Below, one piece after another: positions 42,760 through 50,293 of a DNA stretch of 64,000 nt. Under the pieces are notes generated by a model. That model was not told the origin of the DNA. It saw only the letters and a program-made list of their open reading frames with translations, and did no database searches. Both the position numbers and the translations under genes were made by a program. This DNA comes from Mycobacterium sp. SVM_VP21 (GTDB lineage: Bacteria > Actinomycetota > Actinomycetes > Mycobacteriales > Mycobacteriaceae). The stretch covers positions 3,472,001 to 3,536,000 of the forward strand of contig CP101406.1 in assembly GCA_024758765.1 (NCBI GenBank). The letters run 5' to 3'. The stretch's first letter is position 1. Each line of letters starts with the position of its first letter.

Positions 42760-43021
42760 TACGCCCTGGAAATCCTGGAGTACTTCACCCAGGACGGCGG
42801 CGGCACCGCCAAGACCCTGCATGTTCGAGATCGATGGCCTGCTCTACACCGACCAGGTCAGTGCGGTCCGCATGTATTACGACGAGTCGACACCCAAAAC
42901 ATTCGACATCACCATCGGCACCGGCGGTGATATGGAAGACCCCCTGGGGCAAGTCGTGCGGACTATCCAGACCATGTGAAACGCCATCGGCACCATATTC
43001 GGCAGCAACGACCTCTTCTAA
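42760..43021 (+). pseudogene. Decayed gene, unknown family, frameshift plus in-frame TGA
   Basis: Codons 42760-42822 read YALEILEYFTQDGGGTAKTLH; near 42820 the sense continues in another frame as FEIDGLLYTDQVSAVRMYYD and on to DMEDPLGQVVRTIQTM. A TGA at 42977-42979 then interrupts, after which the same frame continues NAIGTIFGSNDLF and ends in TAA at 43019-43021. The coherent amino-acid pattern on both sides points to a gene inactivated by a frameshift and a nonsense change (TGG to TGA would restore it). I do not recognise the family. The rest of 42688-42759 holds nothing I can read. Confidence 0.5.
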
Positions 43022-43326
43022 GGCGCACCCGGCGGGAAATACGTACAGGCCAAGTCATCAACCCGTCCGTCGGCCAGAACCCCAAAGTGCTCGATGCATT
43101 CATCCCGGCCACCGTCGGGGTACTTGCAGGTCACGAAGGCTTCCAGAAAAACATTTCCACGACGACTTTGGCAGCGCACGTTCATCTTGACCATGCACTG
43201 GTTATACGCATCAAGGGTATCCACGTTGGCTAGTGCGGTGCACGTCTCGTCAGCGTGAACGACCGGTGCCGGTGCTGCGATAAACAACGCTGCCGGCGCC
43301 ACGGCGAGTAGGTCTTTGCTCCACAT
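43018..43326 (-). CDS. Small Cys-rich secreted protein (copy A)
   Basis: The 102-aa product has a signal peptide (SKDLLAVAPAALFIAAPAP, cleavage about VHA-DE near residue 24) and a mature part with paired Cys residues: DETCTAL, NQCMVKMNVRCQSR, TCKYPDGGRDEC and LACTYFPPG. It is unrecognised. An AAGGAGA site lies upstream of the ATG. It follows a paralogous but frameshifted copy by 11 bp, and the DNA of the two signal peptides (43263-43324 and 43593-43654) is almost identical, so the pair arose by recent tandem duplication. Its stop overlaps the end of the adjacent plus-strand pseudogene. Confidence 0.65.
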   Translation of the reverse strand: MWSKDLLAVAPAALFIAAPAPVVHADETCTALANVDTLDAYNQCMVKMNVRCQSRRGNVFLEAFVTCKYPDGGRDECIEHFGVLADGRVDDLACTYFPPGAP

Positions 43327-43337
43327 GATTCGTCTCC

Positions 43338-43704
43338 TTAGTTCGGCGCCGCACCCGGTTCCGGTGCCGGCGCCGGGCCGGGCGGGACATACGTACAGGC
43401 CAAGTAGTCCGTCCCCCCGCCGAACATCGCAACGGTTTCGTCGCATTCATCCCGATCACCGTCGGAGTAGGTGCATGTGGAGTGGAATGCCCTTAAAAAA
43501 AACTTGGCGGCTCTCGCAGTGCAGGTTCATCTTGATCCGGCACTCCTTATACGCGCCAGGACCCAAAGCGGTGCACTCGCCACCAGCGTGGGCCGGTGCC
43601 GGTGCTGCGATGAACAATGCTGCCGGCGCCACGGCGAATAGAGCCTTGCTCCACAGGATGCGTTTCCGCCGCTGGCTACCGCCTGTGTGTGCCATGCGCG
43701 TCAT
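43338..43704 (-). pseudogene. Small Cys-rich secreted protein (copy B), frameshifted
   Basis: The upstream copy starts at ATG 43704 behind AAAGGAA, with signal peptide SKALFAVAPAALFIAAPAP and mature GGECTALGP, KECRIKMNLHCESRQ. In the present frame it stops early at 43456. Removing one T from the T8 run (A8 on the plus strand, 43495-43502) restores VFLRAF, TCTYSDGDRDEC and LACTYVPPGPAPAPEPG through the TAA at 43338-43340, which parallels copy A (VFLEAF, TCKYPDGGRDEC, LACTYFPPG). The restored product would be 121 aa. It could be a pseudogene, a phase-variable gene, a slippage-expressed gene or a sequencing error. Confidence 0.65.
43495..43502 (+). repeat. A8 homopolymer causing frameshift
   Basis: Eight consecutive A on the plus strand (T8 in the sense of the Cys-rich copy B gene). 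Seven would keep the reading frame conserved with copy A. Such a run is unusual in this GC-rich sequence and is a typical site of slippage. Confidence 0.7.
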
Positions 43705-43743
43705 TGCGTTCCTTTCGTCCTGTCACCTAGTGAGGAGGGATTG

Positions 43744-44157
43744 ATGCAACCGCATATCGATGTTCATGGTCGGTTGGTCCTTCCTGAGATTCCCGAGCCG
43801 GGCCCGGATGCGCACCCGATCGATAAAGCCATGTGGGCCATTGCCGATGCCCTGAATTGTCCAGTATCGCCCGACGGCACCGTTTATGACCTGCGGTTTG
43901 TCGACGCCGTCCGCGTCTACGACCGCTTGCTGTCGCGGACGAGCCACCCCCAGAACATTCCGGCAATGGCCACGGTTATCCACAAACGACGATCCTATCC
44001 ACAGGTTTTGGCCACCCAGCTTTTCTGTCAGTCCGTCGAACTATTGTTCGATGCATGGGTAGGAATGCGATCGCGGATCGGGACACCATTCTGGGGTGCC
44101 TGGACGCGATCGAGGCCGCCTACGACCAGCTTGAACAGTGCTCGCTGGATGCCTTGA
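43744..44157 (+). CDS. Hypothetical protein overlapping the DUF222 start
   Basis: The 137-aa reading frame has a good GAGGAGGG site before its ATG and a plausible N-terminal half (IDVHGRLVLPEIPEPGPDAHP, KAMWAIADALNCPV, YDLRFVDAVRVYDRLLSR). Its C-terminal 35 residues run in another frame through the LexA box and the first 100 nt of the DUF222 gene and look like out-of-frame coding. A short protein ending earlier, or a gene truncated by arrival of the DUF222 unit, would explain this. I do not recognise a family. Confidence 0.4.
   Translation: MQPHIDVHGRLVLPEIPEPGPDAHPIDKAMWAIADALNCPVSPDGTVYDLRFVDAVRVYDRLLSRTSHPQNIPAMATVIHKRRSYPQVLATQLFCQSVELLFDAWVGMRSRIGTPFWGAWTRSRPPTTSLNSARWMP
44036..44051 (+). 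promoter_or_regulatory. Perfect LexA (SOS) box
   Basis: TCGAAC-TATT-GTTCGA is an exact match to the mycobacterial SOS box TCGAAC(N4)GTTCGA. It ends 3 bp before the ATG of the DUF222/HNH gene. LexA boxes upstream of REP13E12-type genes are known in M. tuberculosis, so damage induction is likely. Confidence 0.85.
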
Positions 44158-45539
44158 ATGCCGAGGAGTTGGTCGCGTTGCTGGCCCGCCGAGAAGCGCT
44201 GGCGTGGCGGGCACCGGTGGTCGATCACCGGATCCTGGCCCGGCTGGTCACCGAGGGCGATCCCGGCGCTTTGGGGGCATGCTCGCTGACCAAGGCATTG
44301 GCCGAGCGGTTGCGGATCAGCAGCGCGAGCGCGCGGCGTCGATTAGCGGAGGCCGCTGAGTTGGGTCCGCGCGCCGCGGTGACCGGGGAACCCTTGGAGC
44401 CGGCGTCGCCGGAACTGGCCGCCGCACAGGCTGTGGGTCGGATCGGGCCGGAGCATGTGGTGATCGCCCGCAAGGCGTTGGCGAAAATACCGGCCACGGT
44501 CAGCGCTGCCTATCGCCAGCGGGCCGAGCGTGACCTCGCGGTGCTGGCAAGCCAATTCGGACCCGAAACCTTCCAACGCCTCGCCGAGCATCTGGTGGCC
44601 GTCCTGGACCCGGATGGGGATTTCACCGACCGGGAACGCCTGGCACGGCGCGGGCTGAGACTCGGCCGGCAGGGCATCGATGGGATGAGTTCCCTATCGG
44701 GGCGCATCACCCCGGAGCTGCGAGCCACCCTGGAGCCGATCCTGGCCAAACTCGCCGCCCCCGGTATGTGCAATGCCGCCGACGAACAGCCCTGTGTCAG
44801 TGGCACCCCATCCCAGCAGCAGATCCAGCGTGATGATCGCCGCCCCGATCAACGCACCCACGACGCCCTACTCGCCGCTTGCCGCGCAGTGCTCGCCTGC
44901 GGGGACCTCGGCCAACTCAACGGTCTGCCGGTGACCGTCATCATCTCGACCACCCTGGCCGAGCTACACGCCGCAGCCGGACACGCACCGGTGGCCGACT
45001 CCGCCACCACCGGCAAGGCCCACACTGCCGGAGGGTCACTGTTGCCGATGAGTGATCTGTTGCGGATGGCCGAGCACGCCTACCACTACTTGAGCGTGTT
45101 CGACGGCCGGGGCCGGGCGCTCTGGCTTGGACGTAGCAAGCGGCTCGCCTCAGCGGATCAGCGCATCGTGCTGCATGCCCGAGATCGCGGCTGCACGCGA
45201 CCCGGTTGCACCGTATCGGGGTATTTGTCCCAGGCGCATCATCTCGAACAGGACTGGGCCCACAACGGACAAACCGACGTCGACGCCCTCGCGTTGGCGT
45301 GTGCACCCGATAACCGGATGGCGACCGAACAAGGCTGGACCACCACCCTCGGAGACGACGGGCGCGTCGCGTGGATTCCCCCACCGAAACTTGAACGCGG
45401 CCAACCCCGAACCAATCCCTTTCACTTCATCGAAGCCGTCATCGACTACCACACTCGGGCCAACCCAATGCCTGACAAGGACGGCGAGCCGCCCGAGAAA
45501 CAACCACCGCGCATCGCTGATTGGCCCGAAGCTGGGTGA
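44055..45539 (+). CDS. DUF222/HNH endonuclease (REP13E12 family)
   Basis: The 494-aa protein has an N-terminal DUF222 domain (LDAIEAAYDQLEQCSLDAL, residues 15-33, then long helices with RRRLAEAAELGPR) and a C-terminal HNH nuclease motif: DRGCTRPGCTVSGYLSQAHH near residue 375, with the CxxxxC pair and HH, then ALACAPDNRM near residue 413. This is the 13E12 repeat family of mycobacteria, several copies per genome, of unknown physiological role. A perfect LexA box directly abuts the start. It converges with the lipase-maturation-factor gene. Confidence 0.93.
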   Translation: MGRNAIADRDTILGCLDAIEAAYDQLEQCSLDALNAEELVALLARREALAWRAPVVDHRILARLVTEGDPGALGACSLTKALAERLRISSASARRRLAEAAELGPRAAVTGEPLEPASPELAAAQAVGRIGPEHVVIARKALAKIPATVSAAYRQRAERDLAVLASQFGPETFQRLAEHLVAVLDPDGDFTDRERLARRGLRLGRQGIDGMSSLSGRITPELRATLEPILAKLAAPGMCNAADEQPCVSGTPSQQQIQRDDRRPDQRTHDALLAACRAVLACGDLGQLNGLPVTVIISTTLAELHAAAGHAPVADSATTGKAHTAGGSLLPMSDLLRMAEHAYHYLSVFDGRGRALWLGRSKRLASADQRIVLHARDRGCTRPGCTVSGYLSQAHHLEQDWAHNGQTDVDALALACAPDNRMATEQGWTTTLGDDGRVAWIPPPKLERGQPRTNPFHFIEAVIDYHTRANPMPDKDGEPPEKQPPRIADWPEAG

Positions 45540-45550
45540 CCGCTGCGGCA

Positions 45551-47014
45551 CTAACGGGGGCTCGGCGGCGCTGGCGACCCACTCACCGAGACCGGCGACA
45601 GATAGACGCCTATCAGGCTGCGATGCCACCAAGCCCCGTCGCGTCGCCGCTCGGCCCGGGTGGTGAAGCGGTACTCGTAGAGCAGTATCCGCACGAAGCG
45701 CGGCGGTGTGTCCGGAAACGGGTTGTAACGCAACAGTCGTAACGTGTCGCGGTCATTGCGCAGTATCCGCTGCAGCAGCGCGTCACGCCACGACAGCCCA
45801 TACCGCGGCGAGAGCGCGGCGAACCACATCAGCCAGTCCAGCCGAAGATGGTAGGGCGCCCACTGACGCGGAAGACGTTTCACCGCAACGGGTTTTCCCT
45901 TGAACTGGTATTCCCGCCAGACCGTCTGGTCGGTGATCTCGCTCTCCGCGGTCCCCTCGATCACCAGCTCCCGGCGGGAACGGCCGACGGCGCCGAACGC
46001 ACCATAGCTGTTGGCCAGGTGAAGTGGGTTGAAGCTGGCGTTCATTCGCTGATTGCGGGATGCCATGTTGCGCACCGGCCAGTAGCTCAGCACCAGCACC
46101 GTTGCGGCGAACGCCAGCACCAGCGCGGTGAACCACACCGGTGACTCGGGCAGGGCCGGAGGATTCAGCGCCGAAATCCGCCCTGTCCACCAGGATTGGT
46201 CAAGTGCCCCAGCCGCCAAAATGATCGTGATCCAGTTCAGCCAGGCGAAGTTGCCGGAGGCGACCAGCCACAACTGGGTGATGATGATGATCCCGGCGGC
46301 CACACCGGCGATGGGCTGCGGAGCGAACAGCCCGAACGGGACCACCAGTTGGGCGACATGGTTGCCCGCTGCCTCTATTCGGTGCAATGGTTTGGGCAGG
46401 TGGTGGAAGAACCAGCTCAACGGCCCGGGCATCGGCTGGGTCTCGTGGTGGTAGTACAGGCAGGTCAAGTCACGCCAGCAGGAATCGCCGCGCAACTTGA
46501 TCAGCCCCGCACCGAACTCGATGCGGAACAACAGCCAACGAGCCAGCCACATGACCAGCACCGGCGGCGCAACGCGGTCGTTGCCCAAGAACACCGCCAA
46601 CAACCCGGTCTCCAGAAGAATCGATTCCCAGCCGAACGCATACCACGTCTGGCCAACGTTGACGATCGACAGATACAGCCCCCACAGCAGCAGCCAGATC
46701 GCCATCACCGTCCACAGCGGTACCAACTCTCCAGCCCCCACCGCCAGCGCCGCGGCCAGTCCAGCACCCAGCCAGCACACGAACGCGAAAAAGCGATCCG
46801 AGTAGTGCAGGTGAAAGATGCTGGGCGTCAGTCGAAACGGGCGCCGTCGTAGGTATTGCGGTACCGGCGTCATGCCGTGTTCGCCGATCAGTGCGCGGAA
46901 CTGCCGTGCGGCCGCGACAAAGGCGATGACGTAGATAGCCGCGATCCCGCGTTCGAGAAGCAGCCGTCCCAGCCAATACCCGGAACCGCTCAACCACGCC
47001 CACTGTGTGTTCAC
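45551..47014 (-). CDS. Lipase maturation factor family membrane protein
   Basis: The 487-aa protein has about ten membrane segments and the lipase maturation factor pattern: WYAFGWESILLETGLLAVFLG near residue 123, FRIEFGAGLIKLRGDSCWRDLTCLYYHHETQPMP near residue 163, and a C-terminal soluble domain with IEGTAESEITD, YQFKGKP and QWAPYHLRLDWLMWFAAL. In animals LMF1 helps lipoprotein lipase fold in the ER; bacterial versions are uncharacterised and may assist exported lipases. A GAGGAG site lies upstream of the GTG. Confidence 0.88.
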   Translation of the reverse strand: MNTQWAWLSGSGYWLGRLLLERGIAAIYVIAFVAAARQFRALIGEHGMTPVPQYLRRRPFRLTPSIFHLHYSDRFFAFVCWLGAGLAAALAVGAGELVPLWTVMAIWLLLWGLYLSIVNVGQTWYAFGWESILLETGLLAVFLGNDRVAPPVLVMWLARWLLFRIEFGAGLIKLRGDSCWRDLTCLYYHHETQPMPGPLSWFFHHLPKPLHRIEAAGNHVAQLVVPFGLFAPQPIAGVAAGIIIITQLWLVASGNFAWLNWITIILAAGALDQSWWTGRISALNPPALPESPVWFTALVLAFAATVLVLSYWPVRNMASRNQRMNASFNPLHLANSYGAFGAVGRSRRELVIEGTAESEITDQTVWREYQFKGKPVAVKRLPRQWAPYHLRLDWLMWFAALSPRYGLSWRDALLQRILRNDRDTLRLLRYNPFPDTPPRFVRILLYEYRFTTRAERRRDGAWWHRSLIGVYLSPVSVSGSPAPPSPR

Positions 47015-47062
47015 ACCTGCAACTCCTCGGTGTGATGTTCATACCACCGGTGGAGGCAGGAG

Positions 47063-48337
47063 TCAGCCGGTTGACAGTGCTCGGTACAGCAGGTGCATGG
47101 CTACTGTCGTCGAGCGTTCCCGGACGTCGGCCCGCTCCCCCGGCAGCCGGGTGGTCCGCGTGGTCATCCGGCCATCACCGAGCGCCACGCAGAAACACAC
47201 CGTGCCCACCGGTTTGTCCGGCGTTCCGCCGCCAGGCCCGGCGATGCCGGTGATCGCCACCGCGGTGTCGGCACCGAATCGGCGAAGTGCACCCGCGGCC
47301 ATTGCCTCGGCCACCGGCTCGGACACCGCGCCATGTTCGGCGATCAATGTCGCGTCGACGCCCAGCAATTCGATCTTCGCCTCGTTGGAGTAGGACACCA
47401 CTCCGCCGGCCAAGTAGTTCGAAGCGCCCGGCGGGTCCGCCAGCCGGCCGGCAAGCAGGCCTGCGGTGCAGGATTCGGCGGTCGCGATCTGTCGACCGGA
47501 CAGCGCCGCCGCCACGAGATCGTCGATCTGTGATCCGTCCTCGGAAAAGATCGCTCGAGAATGCCGTTCGCGAAGCAATGTCAGTAATTGCTCGTAGGCC
47601 CCCGCCGCGTCCGGCTCGTAGCGCGTGACGATCTCCAGTTCACCGCGACGCAGGCAGGTGGTGATCTCCAGCCGGTGGAAGTCGCCGATGGCATCTTGCG
47701 CGTGCCGCAGCGTGTCGGCCAGGCCGGATTCGGGCAAGCCGAACATCCGGATCATCCGCTGCTCGTAGTGCGTCCGGCCGGCCAAGGCCTCCTGCACCGC
47801 CGCGGTCTGTATTGCCTTGTGCCACATCGGTTGCAGCTCACGAGGCGGCCCCGGCAGCACCACGACCGTCGGCGAGCCGGGCACCACGACTCCGGGCGCG
47901 GTGCCAACCGGGTCCAGGATTGTCGCGCCGGCCGGAACCATCGCCTGTTTGCGGTTGGCCGCCCGCACCGTCGCGAAATCCGGAGCGCCCGGACCGGAGT
48001 AGCGCGCCATCATCGGTTTGATGATCTCGGCGATCCGGGCTTCCAGCTCGTCGTCCAACACGACGTCACGGCCGCAGAACCTGGAGACGGTCTCGACCGT
48101 CAGGTCGTCGGCCGTCGGCCCCAGGCCGCCGCTGGTGATGATCAAGTCGACACCCTCGGCGGCCAGGAACCGCAGCTGACTCTCGATGTCCCTGGGCCGG
48201 TCGCCACAGATCGTGATGTGCGCCAACTCGACTCCAAGTTCGAGGAGTCGGTCAGCCAACCACGGTCCGTTCCGGTCGGTCACACGTCCGGTGAGTACCT
48301 CGGTACCGGTGACGACGATTCCTGCGCGTGCGCTCAC
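47063..48337 (-). CDS. cinA: CinA competence/damage-inducible protein
   Basis: The 424-aa protein has an N-terminal MoCF/MoaB-like domain ([29 protein letters not shown] at residue 7; [14 protein letters not shown] near residue 67; [16 protein letters not shown] segment near residue 156) and a C-terminal CinA domain ([16 protein letters not shown] near residue 282; [37 protein letters not shown]). It acts in NAD salvage as a pyrophosphatase and NMN deamidase-like enzyme. The GTG follows TAATCT (minus strand) by 7 nt, a leaderless start. Length is standard. Confidence 0.94.
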   Translation of the reverse strand: MSARAGIVVTGTEVLTGRVTDRNGPWLADRLLELGVELAHITICGDRPRDIESQLRFLAAEGVDLIITSGGLGPTADDLTVETVSRFCGRDVVLDDELEARIAEIIKPMMARYSGPGAPDFATVRAANRKQAMVPAGATILDPVGTAPGVVVPGSPTVVVLPGPPRELQPMWHKAIQTAAVQEALAGRTHYEQRMIRMFGLPESGLADTLRHAQDAIGDFHRLEITTCLRRGELEIVTRYEPDAAGAYEQLLTLLRERHSRAIFSEDGSQIDDLVAAALSGRQIATAESCTAGLLAGRLADPPGASNYLAGGVVSYSNEAKIELLGVDATLIAEHGAVSEPVAEAMAAGALRRFGADTAVAITGIAGPGGGTPDKPVGTVCFCVALGDGRMTTRTTRLPGERADVRERSTTVAMHLLYRALSTG

Positions 48338-48361
48338 CGGTCCGAGATTACGCAGTCAGCG

Positions 48362-48871
48362 TCAGGGCAAGCCCGGAATCAGCATGACCTCCATCGGCGT
48401 CACCGGAGCAACCGGCGCAACCGGAACGCTCGGCAGGAAGCCGGTGGGAGCGAACGCCGTCGGGGCCGCAGCCACCGGGGCCGAACCACCGAAGTTCGGC
48501 AGCGGGAACGGCAGCACCGAGCTCAGGCTGGCCGGAAGGTTCCCCAGCCCGGGCAGTCCGGTGGCCGCGGCCTGCGGCTGGGGCATCGCGCTCGGCGAGG
48601 GCGGCACATTGAAGGTCGCGGTGGCCAGCGGTGCCTGCCCGGGTGTCGCGGGCGGAGCGAAGCTGGTACCGCTCAGCGCCGACGAGGTGGTCTGCAGCAG
48701 CTGCTGCGGGAGGCTCGTGGAGGACGCGACCATCTGCTCGACCACGCCGGACAGCCCCGGGTTGATCGGCGCGGTGTCGGCGTTCGCGGTGGCGCTGGAC
48801 GCCAGCGCAGTGAGGAACAGACCCGCAGCGGCGCCGGCCGCGACGGTCAGGTACTTACGGATTCGTGACAT
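48362..48871 (-). CDS. Pro/Ala-rich exported protein
   Basis: The 169-aa product has a signal peptide (RKYLTVAAGAAAGLFLTALASSATANA-D, about 32 residues) and a low-complexity mature part rich in Pro, Ala and Ser (PPATPGQAP, FNVPPSPSAMPQPQAA, FPLPNFGG). It has no recognised domain. A GGGGAGAAAG site precedes the ATG at 48871, so a longer upstream reading was dropped. It lies 24 bp upstream of cinA on the same strand. It is likely surface-exposed or wall-associated, function unknown. Confidence 0.72.
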   Translation of the reverse strand: MSRIRKYLTVAAGAAAGLFLTALASSATANADTAPINPGLSGVVEQMVASSTSLPQQLLQTTSSALSGTSFAPPATPGQAPLATATFNVPPSPSAMPQPQAAATGLPGLGNLPASLSSVLPFPLPNFGGSAPVAAAPTAFAPTGFLPSVPVAPVAPVTPMEVMLIPGLP

Positions 48872-49003
48872 GGCTTTCTCCCCAATCCCAACAATTACAA
48901 GGTCGGGACCGAAGTTAGCCGTGTGAAAACTGTTGCCTGTGTGACACGAGGGGCGTTTATGCAACCGTTGCGAACCGGAGCCGCGGCAGTTACCGAGCCG
49001 GCC

Positions 49004-49240
49004 TCAGCGGGCCAACCAGCTCGCAATCTTCGCGAGTTCGGTGGTGTAGGCCAGCAGGATGCCGTCTTCGTAGTGGGCTCCGCCGTTGAGCGTGGTGCTG
49101 TCGCGCCAAATCGCGTGGACTTGGTAGATCCCGCGGCTGTAGACATCGACACGCTCACGCTGGGTACGCTGCCAGCCCTGCTGCTCTGCCTTTTCTGACA
49201 AAGTTTCCCGCGCGTCGGTCGCGGTGGTCTCACTGGTCAT
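49004..49240 (-). CDS. Small conserved cytoplasmic hypothetical protein
   Basis: The 78-aa product is polar with no signal peptide: TDARETLSEKAEQQGWQRTQRERVDVYSRG then YQVHAIWRDSTTLNGG and YEDGILLAYTTELAKIASWL. It may fold as a short helix followed by a beta-sheet, but I do not recognise a family. GAGGG precedes the ATG at 49240. It is divergent from the HAD phosphatase gene. I read it as a real small gene because of its clear start, balanced composition and lack of an overlapping competitor. Confidence 0.6.
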   Translation of the reverse strand: MTSETTATDARETLSEKAEQQGWQRTQRERVDVYSRGIYQVHAIWRDSTTLNGGAHYEDGILLAYTTELAKIASWLAR

Positions 49241-49358
49241 GAAGCCGACCCTCTTTTCGCATAGGCCAAACACGCTATCAGCTGCCCAGATACGTCCTCC
49301 TGCGGCGCGGCGCGCGACCACCCCCAACGCGCCTGGCGCCGACGTAACATCGACGGCG

Positions 49359-50150
49359 ATGACCGCAGTACCGAGTGATCCGATCGCCGACGTCGCCCGG
49401 ACCGAATCGGGCGCACGGATCGGGGCGTTCTTCGACTTGGACGGCACGTTGGTCTCTGGGTTCACCGCCACCGCACATGCCGGCGACCGGATCCGCCGGC
49501 GCCAGGCCCGCGCGGGTGAGGTGTTCGGCGTCGTCGAGGCCGCCGTGCGGTATCGCCTGGGGCGTATGCAATTCGAACGGTTGCTGGTGCGGGCGGCGGG
49601 CTACCTGCGCGGGGAGACCATCAGCGAACTCAACGCCGTCGGCGCACGACTGTTCGCCGATCACATCGCCAGCCGGATCTACCCGCACATGCACGAGATC
49701 GTGCGGGCGCATCAGCAACGCGGCCACACCGTCGTACTGAGCTCCTCGGCACTGACCATCCACGCCGAGCCGGTGGCCCAGTTCCTGGGTATCGCGCAGG
49801 TGCTGTGCAACCGCTTCGAGCTCGACGAGCGGGGCGTCCTCACCGGTGACATCGTCAAACCCGTGGTGTGGGGCGCGCAGAAGGCGGCCACCGTGCAGGA
49901 TTTCTGCGCAGCTAACGGGGTCGACCTGACCCAGAGCTTCTTCTATGCCGATGGCGACGAGGATGCCGCGCTGATGGCGCTGGTGGGCCGTCCCCGGCCG
50001 GTCAATCCCCGGCCCCGACTGGCGGCGCTGGCCGCCGAACACGGGTGGCCGGTGCTGCGCATCACCGGCCGCGACCGCACCGACGGGCGATCGTTGCGAC
50101 GCGCCGCCGATTTCGGGGTGGCGGTGCTGCGCGCCTTTTCCACTCGCTGA
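49359..50150 (+). CDS. HAD-IB family phosphatase (SerB-like)
   Basis: The 263-aa protein has the HAD phosphatase motifs: IGAFFDLDGTLVSGF near residue 21 (DxD), VVLSSSALTIHAEP near residue 126 (motif II Ser), KPVVWGAQKA near residue 167 (motif III Lys) and FFYADGDEDAALM near residue 192 (motif IV). The HAD-IB size fits phosphoserine phosphatase-like members; from memory it resembles M. tuberculosis SerB1. The ATG at 49359 lies 8 nt after TAACAT (49345-49350), a leaderless pattern, so upstream in-frame codons are not used. Confidence 0.87.
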   Translation: MTAVPSDPIADVARTESGARIGAFFDLDGTLVSGFTATAHAGDRIRRRQARAGEVFGVVEAAVRYRLGRMQFERLLVRAAGYLRGETISELNAVGARLFADHIASRIYPHMHEIVRAHQQRGHTVVLSSSALTIHAEPVAQFLGIAQVLCNRFELDERGVLTGDIVKPVVWGAQKAATVQDFCAANGVDLTQSFFYADGDEDAALMALVGRPRPVNPRPRLAALAAEHGWPVLRITGRDRTDGRSLRRAADFGVAVLRAFSTR

Positions 50151-50247
50151 GTCACCCGGTGCCCTAAGACACGATTGCCGGTAGTGTTGGGTTTCACCAG
50201 CACACCTAGGCCCGACTGGCCTCACGATGCCGTGTCTGGTAGTTAAT

Positions 50248-50261
50248 TAGAACACGTTTCA
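50248..50261. promoter_or_regulatory. KstR-type box upstream of nitronate monooxygenase
   Basis: TAGAACACGTTTCA matches TnnAACnnGTTnnA at every fixed position. It lies 33 bp before the ATG of the 376-aa nitronate monooxygenase. From memory its M. tuberculosis relative (Rv1894c) is in the KstR regulon, which supports the match. Confidence 0.6.
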
Positions 50262-50293
50262 CTTCGATCCCACGCCCCGTGAAGGAGTCCGTC

